Shown here in pieces: positions 36,258 to 44,128 of a stretch of DNA of 64,000 nt. The stretch lies in NCBI GenBank assembly GCA_003149575.1, contig QCWG01000001.1, positions 1,487,387 to 1,551,386 on the forward strand. The letters run 5' to 3'. Both the position numbers and the translations under genes were made by a program. The notes under the pieces were generated by a model. The model saw nothing but the letters and a program-made list of their open reading frames with translations, was not told where the DNA came from and did no database searches. Each line of letters opens with the position of its first letter. The first letter of the stretch is position 1. This stretch comes from Altererythrobacter sp. XM-24bin4 (GTDB lineage Bacteria; Pseudomonadota; Alphaproteobacteria; Sphingomonadales; Sphingomonadaceae).

Positions 36258-37784
36258 ATGACTGCTAAACCCGATCCCACCCCTTTTCCGTTGGACCATT
36301 TGGCTGAGCGCGGCGCAGATGCCGATGTTGCGCTGATCCTGAAGCAGGAAAAACTGAGCTTTGCTGATCTGCGCGACAGGGTGCGGCGATTGGCCGCATG
36401 GCTTGCGCATCAGGCTCCGGAAAAGGGTGCTCGCATTGCAACTTGGGCAACCAAGGGCGAGCTGACTTGTCTGATGCCGCTGGCTGCCGCGCGCGCAGGG
36501 TTGGTCCATGTGCCGATCAACCCGCTTCTGAAACATGCGCAGGCCGCGCACATCCTGAGCGATAGCGGCGCAACGATACTGATCGGGACGCAGGCGCGTT
36601 TGAAGTCGCTCGAAGCGGGCGATGTGCCGCAACACTGTCGTCTGATCGAGGAGAATGATGCGCTTGATTCCGCTGCCGAGCTCAGTGAGCATATGCCGCC
36701 TTCCAATGCGGATCCGGATGACTTGACCGCCATTCTATACACGAGCGGTTCGACCGGCAGGCCCAAAGGCGTGATGTTGAGCCATGCCAATCTGTGGCTC
36801 GGCGCGGCCAGCGTCGCACATTACCTTGGTATGGCGTCTGATGACGTCACACTCGCTGTGCTCCCGCTGTCTTTCGATTACGGGCAAAACCAGCTCTTGA
36901 GCACTTGGTATGCGGGGGGAGCAGTTGCACCGCTTGATTACCTGTTCCCGAAAGATGTCATGAAGGCCTGCGCGAAGCATCAGGTGACAACGCTGGCGGC
37001 GGTTCCTCCCTTGTGGGTGCAATTGACCGAGCTTGATTGGAGTGAACAGGCCGTCGCGCCTATGCTCCGCTTGACCAATAGCGGAGGTGCGTTGACGACA
37101 GATATTGTCCGTGATTTGCGCGGGATATTCCCTGAAGCGCGGCTGTTTCCGATGTACGGGCTAACCGAAGCGTTCCGCTCAACGTTTCTTGATCCTGATC
37201 TCGTGGATTCGCACCCGACCTCGATGGGGACCGCGATCCCCTTTGCAGAAATTCTCGTCATCAATGATGCTGGCGAGCTTGCTGCGCCTCGCGAGGAAGG
37301 CGAACTCGTCCACTGCGGGCCACTCGTCGCGCAAGGATATTGGCAGGATGTCGAACGCACCGCCGAGCGCTTCAAGCCCTCACCAAAGATGTCGAACTAT
37401 GGCGGCATCGCGGTTTGGTCTGGAGACCGGGTTAAACGCGATGCGCAGGGCTTGCTCTATTTTATCGGCCGGTGGGACGCGATGATAAAGAGCCAAGGCA
37501 ACCGCATCAGCCCACAGGAAGTGGAAGAAGCTGCGTTTGCCACGGGTCTGGTCGCAGAAGCGGTCGCTTTGGGAATTGCGGATGAACGGCTAGGGCAGGC
37601 GGTGCATTTGGTCGTTCGTGCTGAGCCGGGGGCGGTCGATGCCGACAAACAATTGCCCAAACTGCTCGCAAAGGAGTTGCCCAATTTCATGCAGCCGCAA
37701 GTCATCCATTGGCGCACAGCGATGCCGCTGAATCCCAATGGCAAGATCGACCGCTCCGCCTTGCAGCGGGAGCTTTCGGTATGA
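36258..37784 (+). CDS. AMP-dependent acyl ligase, exosortase A system-associated type
   Basis: A 508-residue ANL-superfamily ligase. ATP motif LYTSGSTGRPKGVMLSH (about residues 163-179), then MYGLTEAFRSTFL, SGDRVKRDAQGLLYFIGR and the C-terminal catalytic lysine in PLNPNGKIDRSAL. Sequence and its partners (acyl carrier protein and PLP decarboxylase) match the exosortase-A-associated ligase group known from EPS/PEP-CTERM loci. ATG 36258 is preferred over GTG 36237. It overlaps the decarboxylase gene by ATGA. No exosortase gene is inside the window. Confidence 0.85.
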   Translation: MTAKPDPTPFPLDHLAERGADADVALILKQEKLSFADLRDRVRRLAAWLAHQAPEKGARIATWATKGELTCLMPLAAARAGLVHVPINPLLKHAQAAHILSDSGATILIGTQARLKSLEAGDVPQHCRLIEENDALDSAAELSEHMPPSNADPDDLTAILYTSGSTGRPKGVMLSHANLWLGAASVAHYLGMASDDVTLAVLPLSFDYGQNQLLSTWYAGGAVAPLDYLFPKDVMKACAKHQVTTLAAVPPLWVQLTELDWSEQAVAPMLRLTNSGGALTTDIVRDLRGIFPEARLFPMYGLTEAFRSTFLDPDLVDSHPTSMGTAIPFAEILVINDAGELAAPREEGELVHCGPLVAQGYWQDVERTAERFKPSPKMSNYGGIAVWSGDRVKRDAQGLLYFIGRWDAMIKSQGNRISPQEVEEAAFATGLVAEAVALGIADERLGQAVHLVVRAEPGAVDADKQLPKLLAKELPNFMQPQVIHWRTAMPLNPNGKIDRSALQRELSV

Positions 37785-39013
37785 AACCCAAACCAACGGG
37801 ACCGATTCCTTCGGGCTACTCTGCGATTGATGGAGAGTTGGCGATTGGGGGGAGGGCAGCGAGCGAGCTGGTAGATCTTGCCGGGCGCACACCCTGTTTT
37901 GTCTACTCCAGGGAACATCTCGATCAGCGCGTTTCTATGCTGCGCTCGGCAATGCCCGAACGTTTGGGCATCAATTATGCGGTGAAGGCCAACCCGTTTG
38001 CGCTAGTTATCGAACATATGGCGGGGCTAGTCGACGGATTCGATATCGCGTCTGCTGGCGAGCTTGAGATGGTCAAGGCTGCCGGTATCGATCCCGCGCG
38101 GGTGAGTTTCGCCGGGCCCGGCAAGCGCGATGAGGAACTGGAAGCGTCCATTTCTGCCGGCGTAACGCTCAATTGCGAAAGCGAAGGTGAAGCGCGGCGT
38201 GCGATGGCGATCGGCGAGCGACTTGGAAAGGCACCGTGCATCGCAATCCGAGTCAATCCCGATTTCGAGCTAAAAGGCTCGGGCATGAAAATGGGGGGAG
38301 GCGCCAAGCCATTCGGCGTCGATGCCGAACGTGTGCCGGCTCTGGCGCGAGAAGTGATTTCCGCTGGTGCTGAATGGCGCGGGCTTCACATCTTTACAGG
38401 AAGTCAGGCTCTAAGCGCGGAGGCGATCATTGAAGCGCAAGGCAATGTGCTGGAATGCGCGAACCGGCTCTCGGATGAGATCGGCGCGCCACTGCCGAAG
38501 CTCAATATGGGCGGCGGCTTTGGCATTCCGTACTTCTCTGGCGATGCGCCGCTCGATATTTCTGTGATTGGCGGGGCTTTGGGCGAACGCTTCGATGCAC
38601 TGCCAGACAGCCTATCCGAAACCGATCTTTGCATCGAGTTGGGGCGCTATCTCGTTGGCGAAGCGGGCGTCTATCTAACCCGCATCATTGATCGCAAGGG
38701 TAGCCACGGAGTGATTTATCTGATCACTGACGGGGGCCTGCATCACCAATTGGCCGCGTCCGGAAATTTCGGGACTGTGGTTCGGCGAAACTATCCTGTT
38801 GCGATAGCCACGCGTTTTGGTGCTTCACCGGAAGAAGAGGCCAGTGTGGTGGGATGCCTTTGCACGCCGCTCGATCGATTGGCCGACAATGCGTATTTGC
38901 CACGGGCGCAGGTCGGTGATCTGGTCGCTGTGTTTTGCGCCGGTGCGTACGGTGCTAGCGCGTCTCCAGCCAATTTTCTCGGGCACGGTCCAGCGGCGGA
39001 AATACTAGTCTAA
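37781..39013 (+). CDS. PLP-dependent decarboxylase, exosortase A system-associated type
   Basis: A 410-residue fold-III (alanine racemase-like) decarboxylase related to diaminopimelate/ornithine decarboxylases. The PLP lysine is Lys69 in NYAVKANPF. The phosphate-binding glycine stretch is in LNMGGGFGIPYF and the C-terminal catalytic Cys region in GCLCTPLDRL. Start overlaps the ligase stop (ATGA), so the pair is translationally coupled. Together with the acyl carrier protein it may decarboxylate an amino acid that is loaded on the carrier; the substrate is unknown. Confidence 0.87.
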   Translation: MKPKPTGPIPSGYSAIDGELAIGGRAASELVDLAGRTPCFVYSREHLDQRVSMLRSAMPERLGINYAVKANPFALVIEHMAGLVDGFDIASAGELEMVKAAGIDPARVSFAGPGKRDEELEASISAGVTLNCESEGEARRAMAIGERLGKAPCIAIRVNPDFELKGSGMKMGGGAKPFGVDAERVPALAREVISAGAEWRGLHIFTGSQALSAEAIIEAQGNVLECANRLSDEIGAPLPKLNMGGGFGIPYFSGDAPLDISVIGGALGERFDALPDSLSETDLCIELGRYLVGEAGVYLTRIIDRKGSHGVIYLITDGGLHHQLAASGNFGTVVRRNYPVAIATRFGASPEEEASVVGCLCTPLDRLADNAYLPRAQVGDLVAVFCAGAYGASASPANFLGHGPAAEILV

Positions 39014-39072
39014 GCCTAACCTATTATTCATAAAATTGGCTTAGCCCTGCTGGTATTAGGGAGCTTTGCACC

Positions 39073-39279
39073 ATGTCTGAAGAACAAGAAGCCGCACATA
39101 TCGAATTCGCTCTGGCAGAGATCAAGCAGTAGCTTGGTGCTCGCGATGATCGTATTGCCGAGCTGGAGAAGCGCCTGGAAGATCAGGAATATTCTGTGCG
39201 CAGCGTGCTCGATATGCTGATTGACTGGCTTGAAACGGACACCAAGCCCAAGCCAGCGGTCGATAGCGAAGCGGCCTGA
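39073..39279 (+). pseudogene. Small coiled-coil protein gene interrupted by in-frame TAG
   Basis: ATG 39073 follows an AGGGA box and opens MSEEQEAAHIEFALAEIKQ. Codon 20 (39130-39132) is TAG. The same frame then continues for 48 codons with good coding character: LGARDDRIAELEKRLEDQE, then VLDMLIDWLET, ending at TGA 39277-39279. Heptad-like spacing suggests one amphipathic coiled coil across the interruption. CAG (Gln) to TAG is the simplest explanation. No family is recognised. If readthrough does not occur, only a 19-residue peptide is made. Confidence 0.6.
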
Positions 39280-39585
39280 AACTGCGGGAAACAGCCGATT
39301 TACCTCAATTCAAATTTTTCCGGTGGTGTGGCCGATTGGGCGCAACCTGACGTCACATAGTGCGTTGATCGGCGGATTTCTGCGTCTTTTGCTTGCTTCC
39401 TGACACTGGACAATCGCTTTCCACTGCCCCGATTTGGCACTTGTCCCTCAAACGCGTCGCAAATTTGCGTTTGCCAAGCGACTCCTCTCTCGCTTAGATT
39501 CGCCAAACGAAATCAGAAATGCTTGAATCAATTCTAAAGATTTTAAGTATTTCTCCCGATTTCACGGTAATTGGGGCGCGCAACG
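39280..39585. other. Upstream region of the RpfF-like gene
   Basis: A 306-base gap, notably AT-rich in its last 100 bases (for example TTCTAAAGATTTTAAGTATTTC around 39533-39554, given here only as a region of low GC). It should hold the promoter of the RpfF-like gene. No operator or repeat was recognised and no small gene is supported. Confidence 0.4.
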
Positions 39586-40509
39586 ATGGATAGTGGTATT
39601 TCGCAAGCTATACCTTTGTCAGGTGACGAAGAACTGCTGGTTGAGAGCGTGAAGCACGCGGCCATTCCGGACGGCTTGTTTGAACTGAACGAGCTCGACG
39701 TTCTTTACGACGATCGCACTGCTGCACTCTGGACGTTTATGAACCCCGAAGGACGACCGAGCTTTACTCCGCCGATGCTGCACGATTTTGAGCGTTGGCA
39801 GGAATTGATCCCGACCGGATTTGGTGAAGGCAAGGTTCCGCTGCGCTATCTGATATTGGGCAGCCGTGCGCAGGACGTATTCTGCTTCGGCGGGGATTTG
39901 GCGCTATTCGAACAACTTATCCGCAATCGTGATCGCGAAGGGCTGGTCCAATATGGTCACAGGTGCTGCGCTATCCTGGACCGCAATATCAAGAACCTTG
40001 ATATTCCGATGCTCACAATCGGTCTGGTGCAAGGTGCTGCTTTGGGCGGTGGCTTTGAAGCGCTTCTGTCGTTCGACTTCATTGTCGCTGAGCGTACGGC
40101 CACATTCGGCTTGCCGGAAATCATGTTCGGTCTGTTCCCGGGTATGGGCGCGCACGCACTGCTCTATCGAAAGTTGGGCAGCGCGCGGGCCGAACAGTTC
40201 ATCCTTTCGAACGAAACCTATACTGCAGAGCAGATGTTCGAGCTTGGCCTTGTTCACGAGCTCGCTGAGCCTGGCGACGGGATCAACGCCTGCAAGCAAT
40301 TCATCAAGAATTCCGAGCGTCGCCACGCCGGGCTGGTTGGTTCGCGTAAAGCCATGAAGCATGCGTGGAACCTGAAACTTGGTGAGTTGAACAAGATCAC
40401 GGAGATGTGGGCAGACACCGCGTTGGAACTTCGTGAGCAGGACTTGAAAGTGATGAATCGACTGGTTGCTGCGCAAGGCCGCCTGGCGGAACGGATCGCT
40501 GCCGCCTAG
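39586..40509 (+). CDS. rpfF: RpfF-like diffusible signal factor synthase (crotonase fold)
   Basis: A 307-residue crotonase-fold protein resembling RpfF, the enzyme that makes cis-2-unsaturated fatty acid signals (DSF) from acyl-ACP by dehydration and thioester cleavage. Both glutamates needed in RpfF are present with the correct 20-residue spacing: Glu158 in LGGGFEALLS and Glu178 in FGLPEIMFGLFPGMGAH. Other RpfF-type segments are GGDLALFEQLIR, HRCCAI and the C-terminal ITEMWADTALEL ... NRLVAAQGRL. ATG 39586 is preferred over TTG 39571. No rpfC/rpfG or rpfB-like genes adjoin, so the sensing partner is unknown. A plain enoyl-CoA hydratase is less likely. Confidence 0.8.
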   Translation: MDSGISQAIPLSGDEELLVESVKHAAIPDGLFELNELDVLYDDRTAALWTFMNPEGRPSFTPPMLHDFERWQELIPTGFGEGKVPLRYLILGSRAQDVFCFGGDLALFEQLIRNRDREGLVQYGHRCCAILDRNIKNLDIPMLTIGLVQGAALGGGFEALLSFDFIVAERTATFGLPEIMFGLFPGMGAHALLYRKLGSARAEQFILSNETYTAEQMFELGLVHELAEPGDGINACKQFIKNSERRHAGLVGSRKAMKHAWNLKLGELNKITEMWADTALELREQDLKVMNRLVAAQGRLAERIAAA

Positions 40510-41636
40510 TCTCTAACTGTTTCCTGTTCTCCGTGGCCGAGTGCCATGTATTCGTCGCTGCCCATTTCCATCAAGCGACTGGCCGTACGTTCGAATTCGA
40601 ACGCTCCATCACCTTCGATATATAGATCGTCCGGCTGCGCCGCAGCGGTTGCAAACAGCTTTACCCGATGTTCGTAGAGCGCATCGATCAGCGTGACAAA
40701 GCGTGCCGCCTCATTGCGCATGTCCTTGCCCATCTGCGGGATGCCCACAATTATCACCGAATGATAGACCCGGGCGATCGCGAGATAGTCTGGTACACCA
40801 CGCGCTTCGCCGCACAATTTCTTGAAACTGAAAACGCCAACGCCCTTAAGGCTCTTGGGTACATGCAGCATACGTCCGCCACCCACATCCAGCTCGGCTG
40901 AGGGAACGTGCTCTGCGTCTTCAGGCTTGTAGTCGGTCAGGCGAAAGAAGACTTCGCGAACCTGCGCGGTGGCCGCGTCGCCAAGTGGCGTATGCCAGCA
41001 GTCGATCCCACCCAATCGATCCAGGCGATAGTCAGTCGGGCCGTTCAATGACATCACTTCGAGCCGTTCCCAGATCAGGTCGATAAACGGCAAAAAATGC
41101 TCGCGGTTGAGCCCATCCTTATAGAGATCATGCGGCGGTCGGTTGCTGGTAGTGACCACGGTTACCCCTTCATCTTCGATCAGTGCGCGAAACAACCGGC
41201 TCATGATCATCGCATCAGCTGAATTGTTCACGACCATCTCGTCAAAGGCCAGGCAGCGGATCCCCTCAGCCAGCTGTCTGGCAACCAGCGGAATGGGGTC
41301 CCCTGTCTTTCCTTTACGAACCTCGCGCAGAAGCGCGTGAACTTCCTGCATGAACGCATGAAAATGGACCCGGCGTTTGCGATCAATTGCTAAGGTTTCG
41401 ATAAACAGGTCCATCAGCATGGACTTGCCGCGGCCCACGCCGCCCCACATGTAAACGCCTTCGATCGAATCCGGTTTTCGAGTGAGCGCGCGCCACAGCA
41501 CTGAACCGCGTTTCGGCACGGTCTCCAAATCGGTTTGAAGCCTTGCAAGCCGCGTTACTGCAGCACTTTGGTCCGGATCGGCTTTGAGTTCTCCAGCCTC
41601 AATCAGCGCATAATAGCGGGCGAGGATGCCGCTCAC
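40506..41636 (-). CDS. zapE: Cell division protein ZapE (AFG1-like ATPase)
   Basis: A 376-residue AAA-type ATPase that acts on the Z-ring and is related to mitochondrial AFG1. Walker A is MWGGVGRGKSMLMDLF (about residues 62-77), Walker B LAFDEMVV, then TSNRPPHDLYKDGLNREHFLPFI. GTG start lies 4 bases after the thioesterase stop. It is the third gene of the sdhB/thioesterase/zapE unit. It converges with the RpfF-like gene, overlapping its stop by four bases. Confidence 0.93.
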   Translation of the reverse strand: MSGILARYYALIEAGELKADPDQSAAVTRLARLQTDLETVPKRGSVLWRALTRKPDSIEGVYMWGGVGRGKSMLMDLFIETLAIDRKRRVHFHAFMQEVHALLREVRKGKTGDPIPLVARQLAEGIRCLAFDEMVVNNSADAMIMSRLFRALIEDEGVTVVTTSNRPPHDLYKDGLNREHFLPFIDLIWERLEVMSLNGPTDYRLDRLGGIDCWHTPLGDAATAQVREVFFRLTDYKPEDAEHVPSAELDVGGGRMLHVPKSLKGVGVFSFKKLCGEARGVPDYLAIARVYHSVIIVGIPQMGKDMRNEAARFVTLIDALYEHRVKLFATAAAQPDDLYIEGDGAFEFERTASRLMEMGSDEYMALGHGEQETVRD

Positions 41637-41640
41637 CGCA

Positions 41641-42096
41641 TTACCCGCGCGGCGCGAATTTGCGCACGATGCCGCTATAAGCAGCTACGCAATCGTCATC
41701 TTGCACCACTTCGCCGCGCACGAAAACCAGCTTGCCAGTCTCGCGCATGATCTCTGTCACTGCGTCAAGCGGGCGCGCAGGGTCACCTCCGCCGATGAAA
41801 TGTGTTGATAGCTCCAGCGTCACAGATGGCCCGGCATTGCCGCTGCCGACACCATGCATGGTGGTGAACATGGAAATATCGATCAGGCCAAGCGTTACCG
41901 CGCCATGGATGATCCCTTGCAGGTTTTCATGTTTGCGCTCTGGAAACATGCGCAGGCGGCACTTGTCGCCTTCCTTGCGGGTAATAAGCTTGCCCATCAC
42001 CGCGCCGTTGAATAGTGTATCGTCTTTCAGATTCCAGTGATGCCAGCCCGGATGTTCAGGATCGGGCCCATGTTCGAATACATCCTTGCTCGGCAT
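41641..42096 (-). CDS. PaaI-family hotdog thioesterase
   Basis: A 151-residue single hotdog-domain protein. Central segments ENLQGIIHGAVTLGLID (the conserved HG motif with following helix) and TLELSTHFIGGGDPARP fit PaaI/YbgC-like acyl-CoA thioesterases. Located between sdhB (7 bases upstream) and zapE (4 bases downstream) on the same strand. Substrate unknown. Confidence 0.85.
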   Translation of the reverse strand: MPSKDVFEHGPDPEHPGWHHWNLKDDTLFNGAVMGKLITRKEGDKCRLRMFPERKHENLQGIIHGAVTLGLIDISMFTTMHGVGSGNAGPSVTLELSTHFIGGGDPARPLDAVTEIMRETGKLVFVRGEVVQDDDCVAAYSGIVRKFAPRG

Positions 42097-42103
42097 GACG
42101 ATA

Positions 42104-42886
42104 TCAGATCGCGCGCTCTGCCATCATCTTCTTGGTTTCAGCGATAGCCTTTGCCGGCGAAAGCCCTTTGGGGCACACATTCGCGCAGTTCATGATCGTG
42201 TGGCAGCGATAGAGGCGGAAGGGGTCTTCCAGCTGGTCGAGCCGCTCGCCAGTCATCTCGTCACGGCTGTCCGCCAGCCAGCGATAGGCTTGCAGCAGGA
42301 TGGCCGGGCCCAAAAACTTGTCCGAATTCCACCAATAGGACGGGCAAGAAGTCGAACAACAGGCGCACAGAATGCACTCGTAAAGGCCATCCAGCTTTTC
42401 ACGCTGTTCGGGCGATTGCAGCCGTTCCTTGCCGCTTGGCGTAGGTGATACGGTTTGCAGCCAGGGGCGGATGCTGGCGTATTGCGCATAGAAATGCGTG
42501 AAGTCCGGCACCAGATCCTTGATCACTTCCATATGCGGCAGCGGAGTGATGCGGATTTCGCCCGGCAGGTCTTCGATTGCGGTGGTGCAGGCAAGGCCGT
42601 TCTTGCCATTCATGTTCATCGAGCATGAACCGCAAATCCCCTCGCGGCAGCTGCGGCGGAAGGTGAGCGTCGGATCGGTTTCGTTCTTGATCTTGAACAG
42701 TGCGTCTAGAACCATTGGGCCGCAATTGTCGAGGTCCAGCTCGAACGTGTCGTAACGCGGATTTTCTCCGCTATCGGGATCGTAGCGGTATATTGTGAAC
42801 TTCTTGATCCGCGAACCGCCATCGGCCTTGTGGGCCTTGCCCTTGCCGGTGATCTTGGAGTTCTTGGGGAGCGTGAAGGTAGCCAT
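42104..42886 (-). CDS. sdhB: Succinate dehydrogenase iron-sulfur subunit
   Basis: A 260-residue subunit carrying three Fe-S centres of complex II. The 2Fe-2S motif is [21 protein letters not shown] in pieces (about residues 76-96), the 4Fe-4S motif [11 protein letters not shown] and the 3Fe-4S motif [17 protein letters not shown] 42886 matches the family N-terminus. The other subunits (sdhC, sdhD, sdhA) are not next to it; an SDR on the other strand lies upstream. A 31-bp repeated element sits about 130 bases before the start. Confidence 0.96.
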   Translation of the reverse strand: MATFTLPKNSKITGKGKAHKADGGSRIKKFTIYRYDPDSGENPRYDTFELDLDNCGPMVLDALFKIKNETDPTLTFRRSCREGICGSCSMNMNGKNGLACTTAIEDLPGEIRITPLPHMEVIKDLVPDFTHFYAQYASIRPWLQTVSPTPSGKERLQSPEQREKLDGLYECILCACCSTSCPSYWWNSDKFLGPAILLQAYRWLADSRDEMTGERLDQLEDPFRLYRCHTIMNCANVCPKGLSPAKAIAETKKMMAERAI

Positions 42887-43017
42887 ATCAGTCGTGAATC
42901 CCATTACTTTGCGACCCCTATCTAGCGGCTGAGGCGAGGAGGGCAAGCCATCTGCTGTTGAGACTTTTGAGGGGGGTGGTGAACCGAATTGAACAGTGCT
43001 GCGGCGCGCGCTGAATT

Positions 43018-43048
43018 CCTACAGGATGGAACACATCGAACACTGTCC
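43018..43048 (-). repeat. 31-bp dispersed promoter-associated element, copy 2
   Basis: Read on the minus strand this is GGACAGTGTTC, ATGTGTTCCAT, CTGTAGG with single differing bases between blocks, and it matches 8213-8243 at 29 of 31 positions. It points toward sdhB. The flanks of the two copies are unrelated, so the conserved unit is sharply bounded. Confidence 0.6.
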
Positions 43049-43107
43049 AAGAGGGGAAAGGGTTTGCGCCGGTCCGCGGGGTTGAAACGGGATGTGAGGG
43101 GAACTTC

Positions 43108-43137
43108 ATGGCCATGTCAACCGTCTATCCGGTATGA
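43108..43137 (+). CDS. Leader mini-ORF coupled to the SDR gene
   Basis: A nine-codon reading frame, MAMSTVYPV then TGA, preceded by a strong GAGGGGA box. Its stop overlaps the ATG of the SDR (GTATGA). The SDR's own ATG has no ribosome-binding site, so ribosomes may reach it only by finishing this mini-ORF. It could be a leader peptide or simply a translational-coupling device. Chance cannot be excluded for so short a frame. Confidence 0.4.
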   Translation: MAMSTVYPV

Positions 43138-43871
43138 GTGATGTAGGACAGCAATGGCCGCGCACAGCGGCAGTTTTCGGGGCTTCAGGCGGTATTGGCG
43201 CAGCGCTGGTCCGGAAGCTGGCCGATCGCGGCGTGGGAACAATCTACGCAGGCTCTCGCAACGGAAGTGCGCCGGAGGCAACTGGCTTGATCCCATTTAG
43301 TTTTGATCTGACCGATGAAGCGAGCATTGCCTGTGCCGCTGAGTCGATGCGCGCAAATCCCCCGGAACTTGTGATAGTGGCGACCGGTGTGCTGACTTTG
43401 GCGGATGGAACCGGGCCGGAGCGGACCTACAAGCGGTTGGATAGCGCGGCGATGGGCGAAGTGTTTGCGCTCAACACCATCGGACCGGCGATGATCGCCA
43501 AGTATATGCTTCCTTTGCTGCGGCGCGATCGCCGAGCTGTGTTTGCAGCGCTATCAGCACGCGTGGGGTCGATATCCGAGAATGGGCTGGGCGGGTGGCA
43601 TAGCTATCGCGCGAGCAAGGCCGCGCTCAATATGCTGCTGAAGAATTTTGCGATCGAGCTTGGCCGCACACACGATCAGGCTGTTGTGGTGGGCTTGCAT
43701 CCGGGTACGGTTGATTCCGCGCTGTCACAGCCGTTTCAGTCGGGTTTGCCAGCCGGGCAATTGACTGACCCGGCGGAAGCGGCCGCGAACTTGCTCGGCG
43801 TGCTGAACGGGCTAGGGCCGGATCAATCCGGCAAGGTCTTCGACTGGAAAGGTGAGGAGATTCCGGCTTGA
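43134..43871 (+). CDS. Short-chain dehydrogenase/reductase (CsgA-like)
   Basis: A 245-residue SDR. The nucleotide motif is VFGASGGIGAALV (about residues 13-25), the catalytic Ser lies in ALSARVGSIS and the YxxxK motif is YRASKAALN (about 163). The C-terminal stretch VVGLHPGTVDSALSQPF resembles CsgA/C-factor-like SDRs. A mini-ORF overlaps its start. Substrate unknown. Confidence 0.88.
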   Translation: MSDVGQQWPRTAAVFGASGGIGAALVRKLADRGVGTIYAGSRNGSAPEATGLIPFSFDLTDEASIACAAESMRANPPELVIVATGVLTLADGTGPERTYKRLDSAAMGEVFALNTIGPAMIAKYMLPLLRRDRRAVFAALSARVGSISENGLGGWHSYRASKAALNMLLKNFAIELGRTHDQAVVVGLHPGTVDSALSQPFQSGLPAGQLTDPAEAAANLLGVLNGLGPDQSGKVFDWKGEEIPA

Positions 43872-43959
43872 ACCTCAATGTCCGCAATCGTTCCAATTCT
43901 TGGCCAATCTTAGAGGCCTCAATTGGGGTGGGAAGTGGACTTTGGATTAAGTCGTCACC

Positions 43960-44030
43960 CTGGCGAAGGCCGGGGTCCAGCTATGATCGAAGAAATACCC
44001 CGAAATCGACTGGATTCCGGCCTTCGCCGG
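43960..44030. repeat. Long palindromic intergenic repeat (REP/REPIN-like)
   Basis: Two 21-base arms, 43960-43980 and 44010-44030, are inverse complements except at three positions, all of which would form G-U wobbles in RNA. The loop is 29 bases. The GGCGAAGGCC/GGCCTTCGCC core is typical of palindromic repeats scattered in proteobacterial genomes. It lies between convergent genes and may also stop transcription. Confidence 0.75.
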
Positions 44031-44128
44031 AATAGCGGCCTTGGGGTCGTTAGCGGACTGCCAGCTCTTGGCTGTCATCCAAGCAAAAACTGACAACCCG
44101 CCATCGTTCCAAAAAGTCTTCTTAGGCC

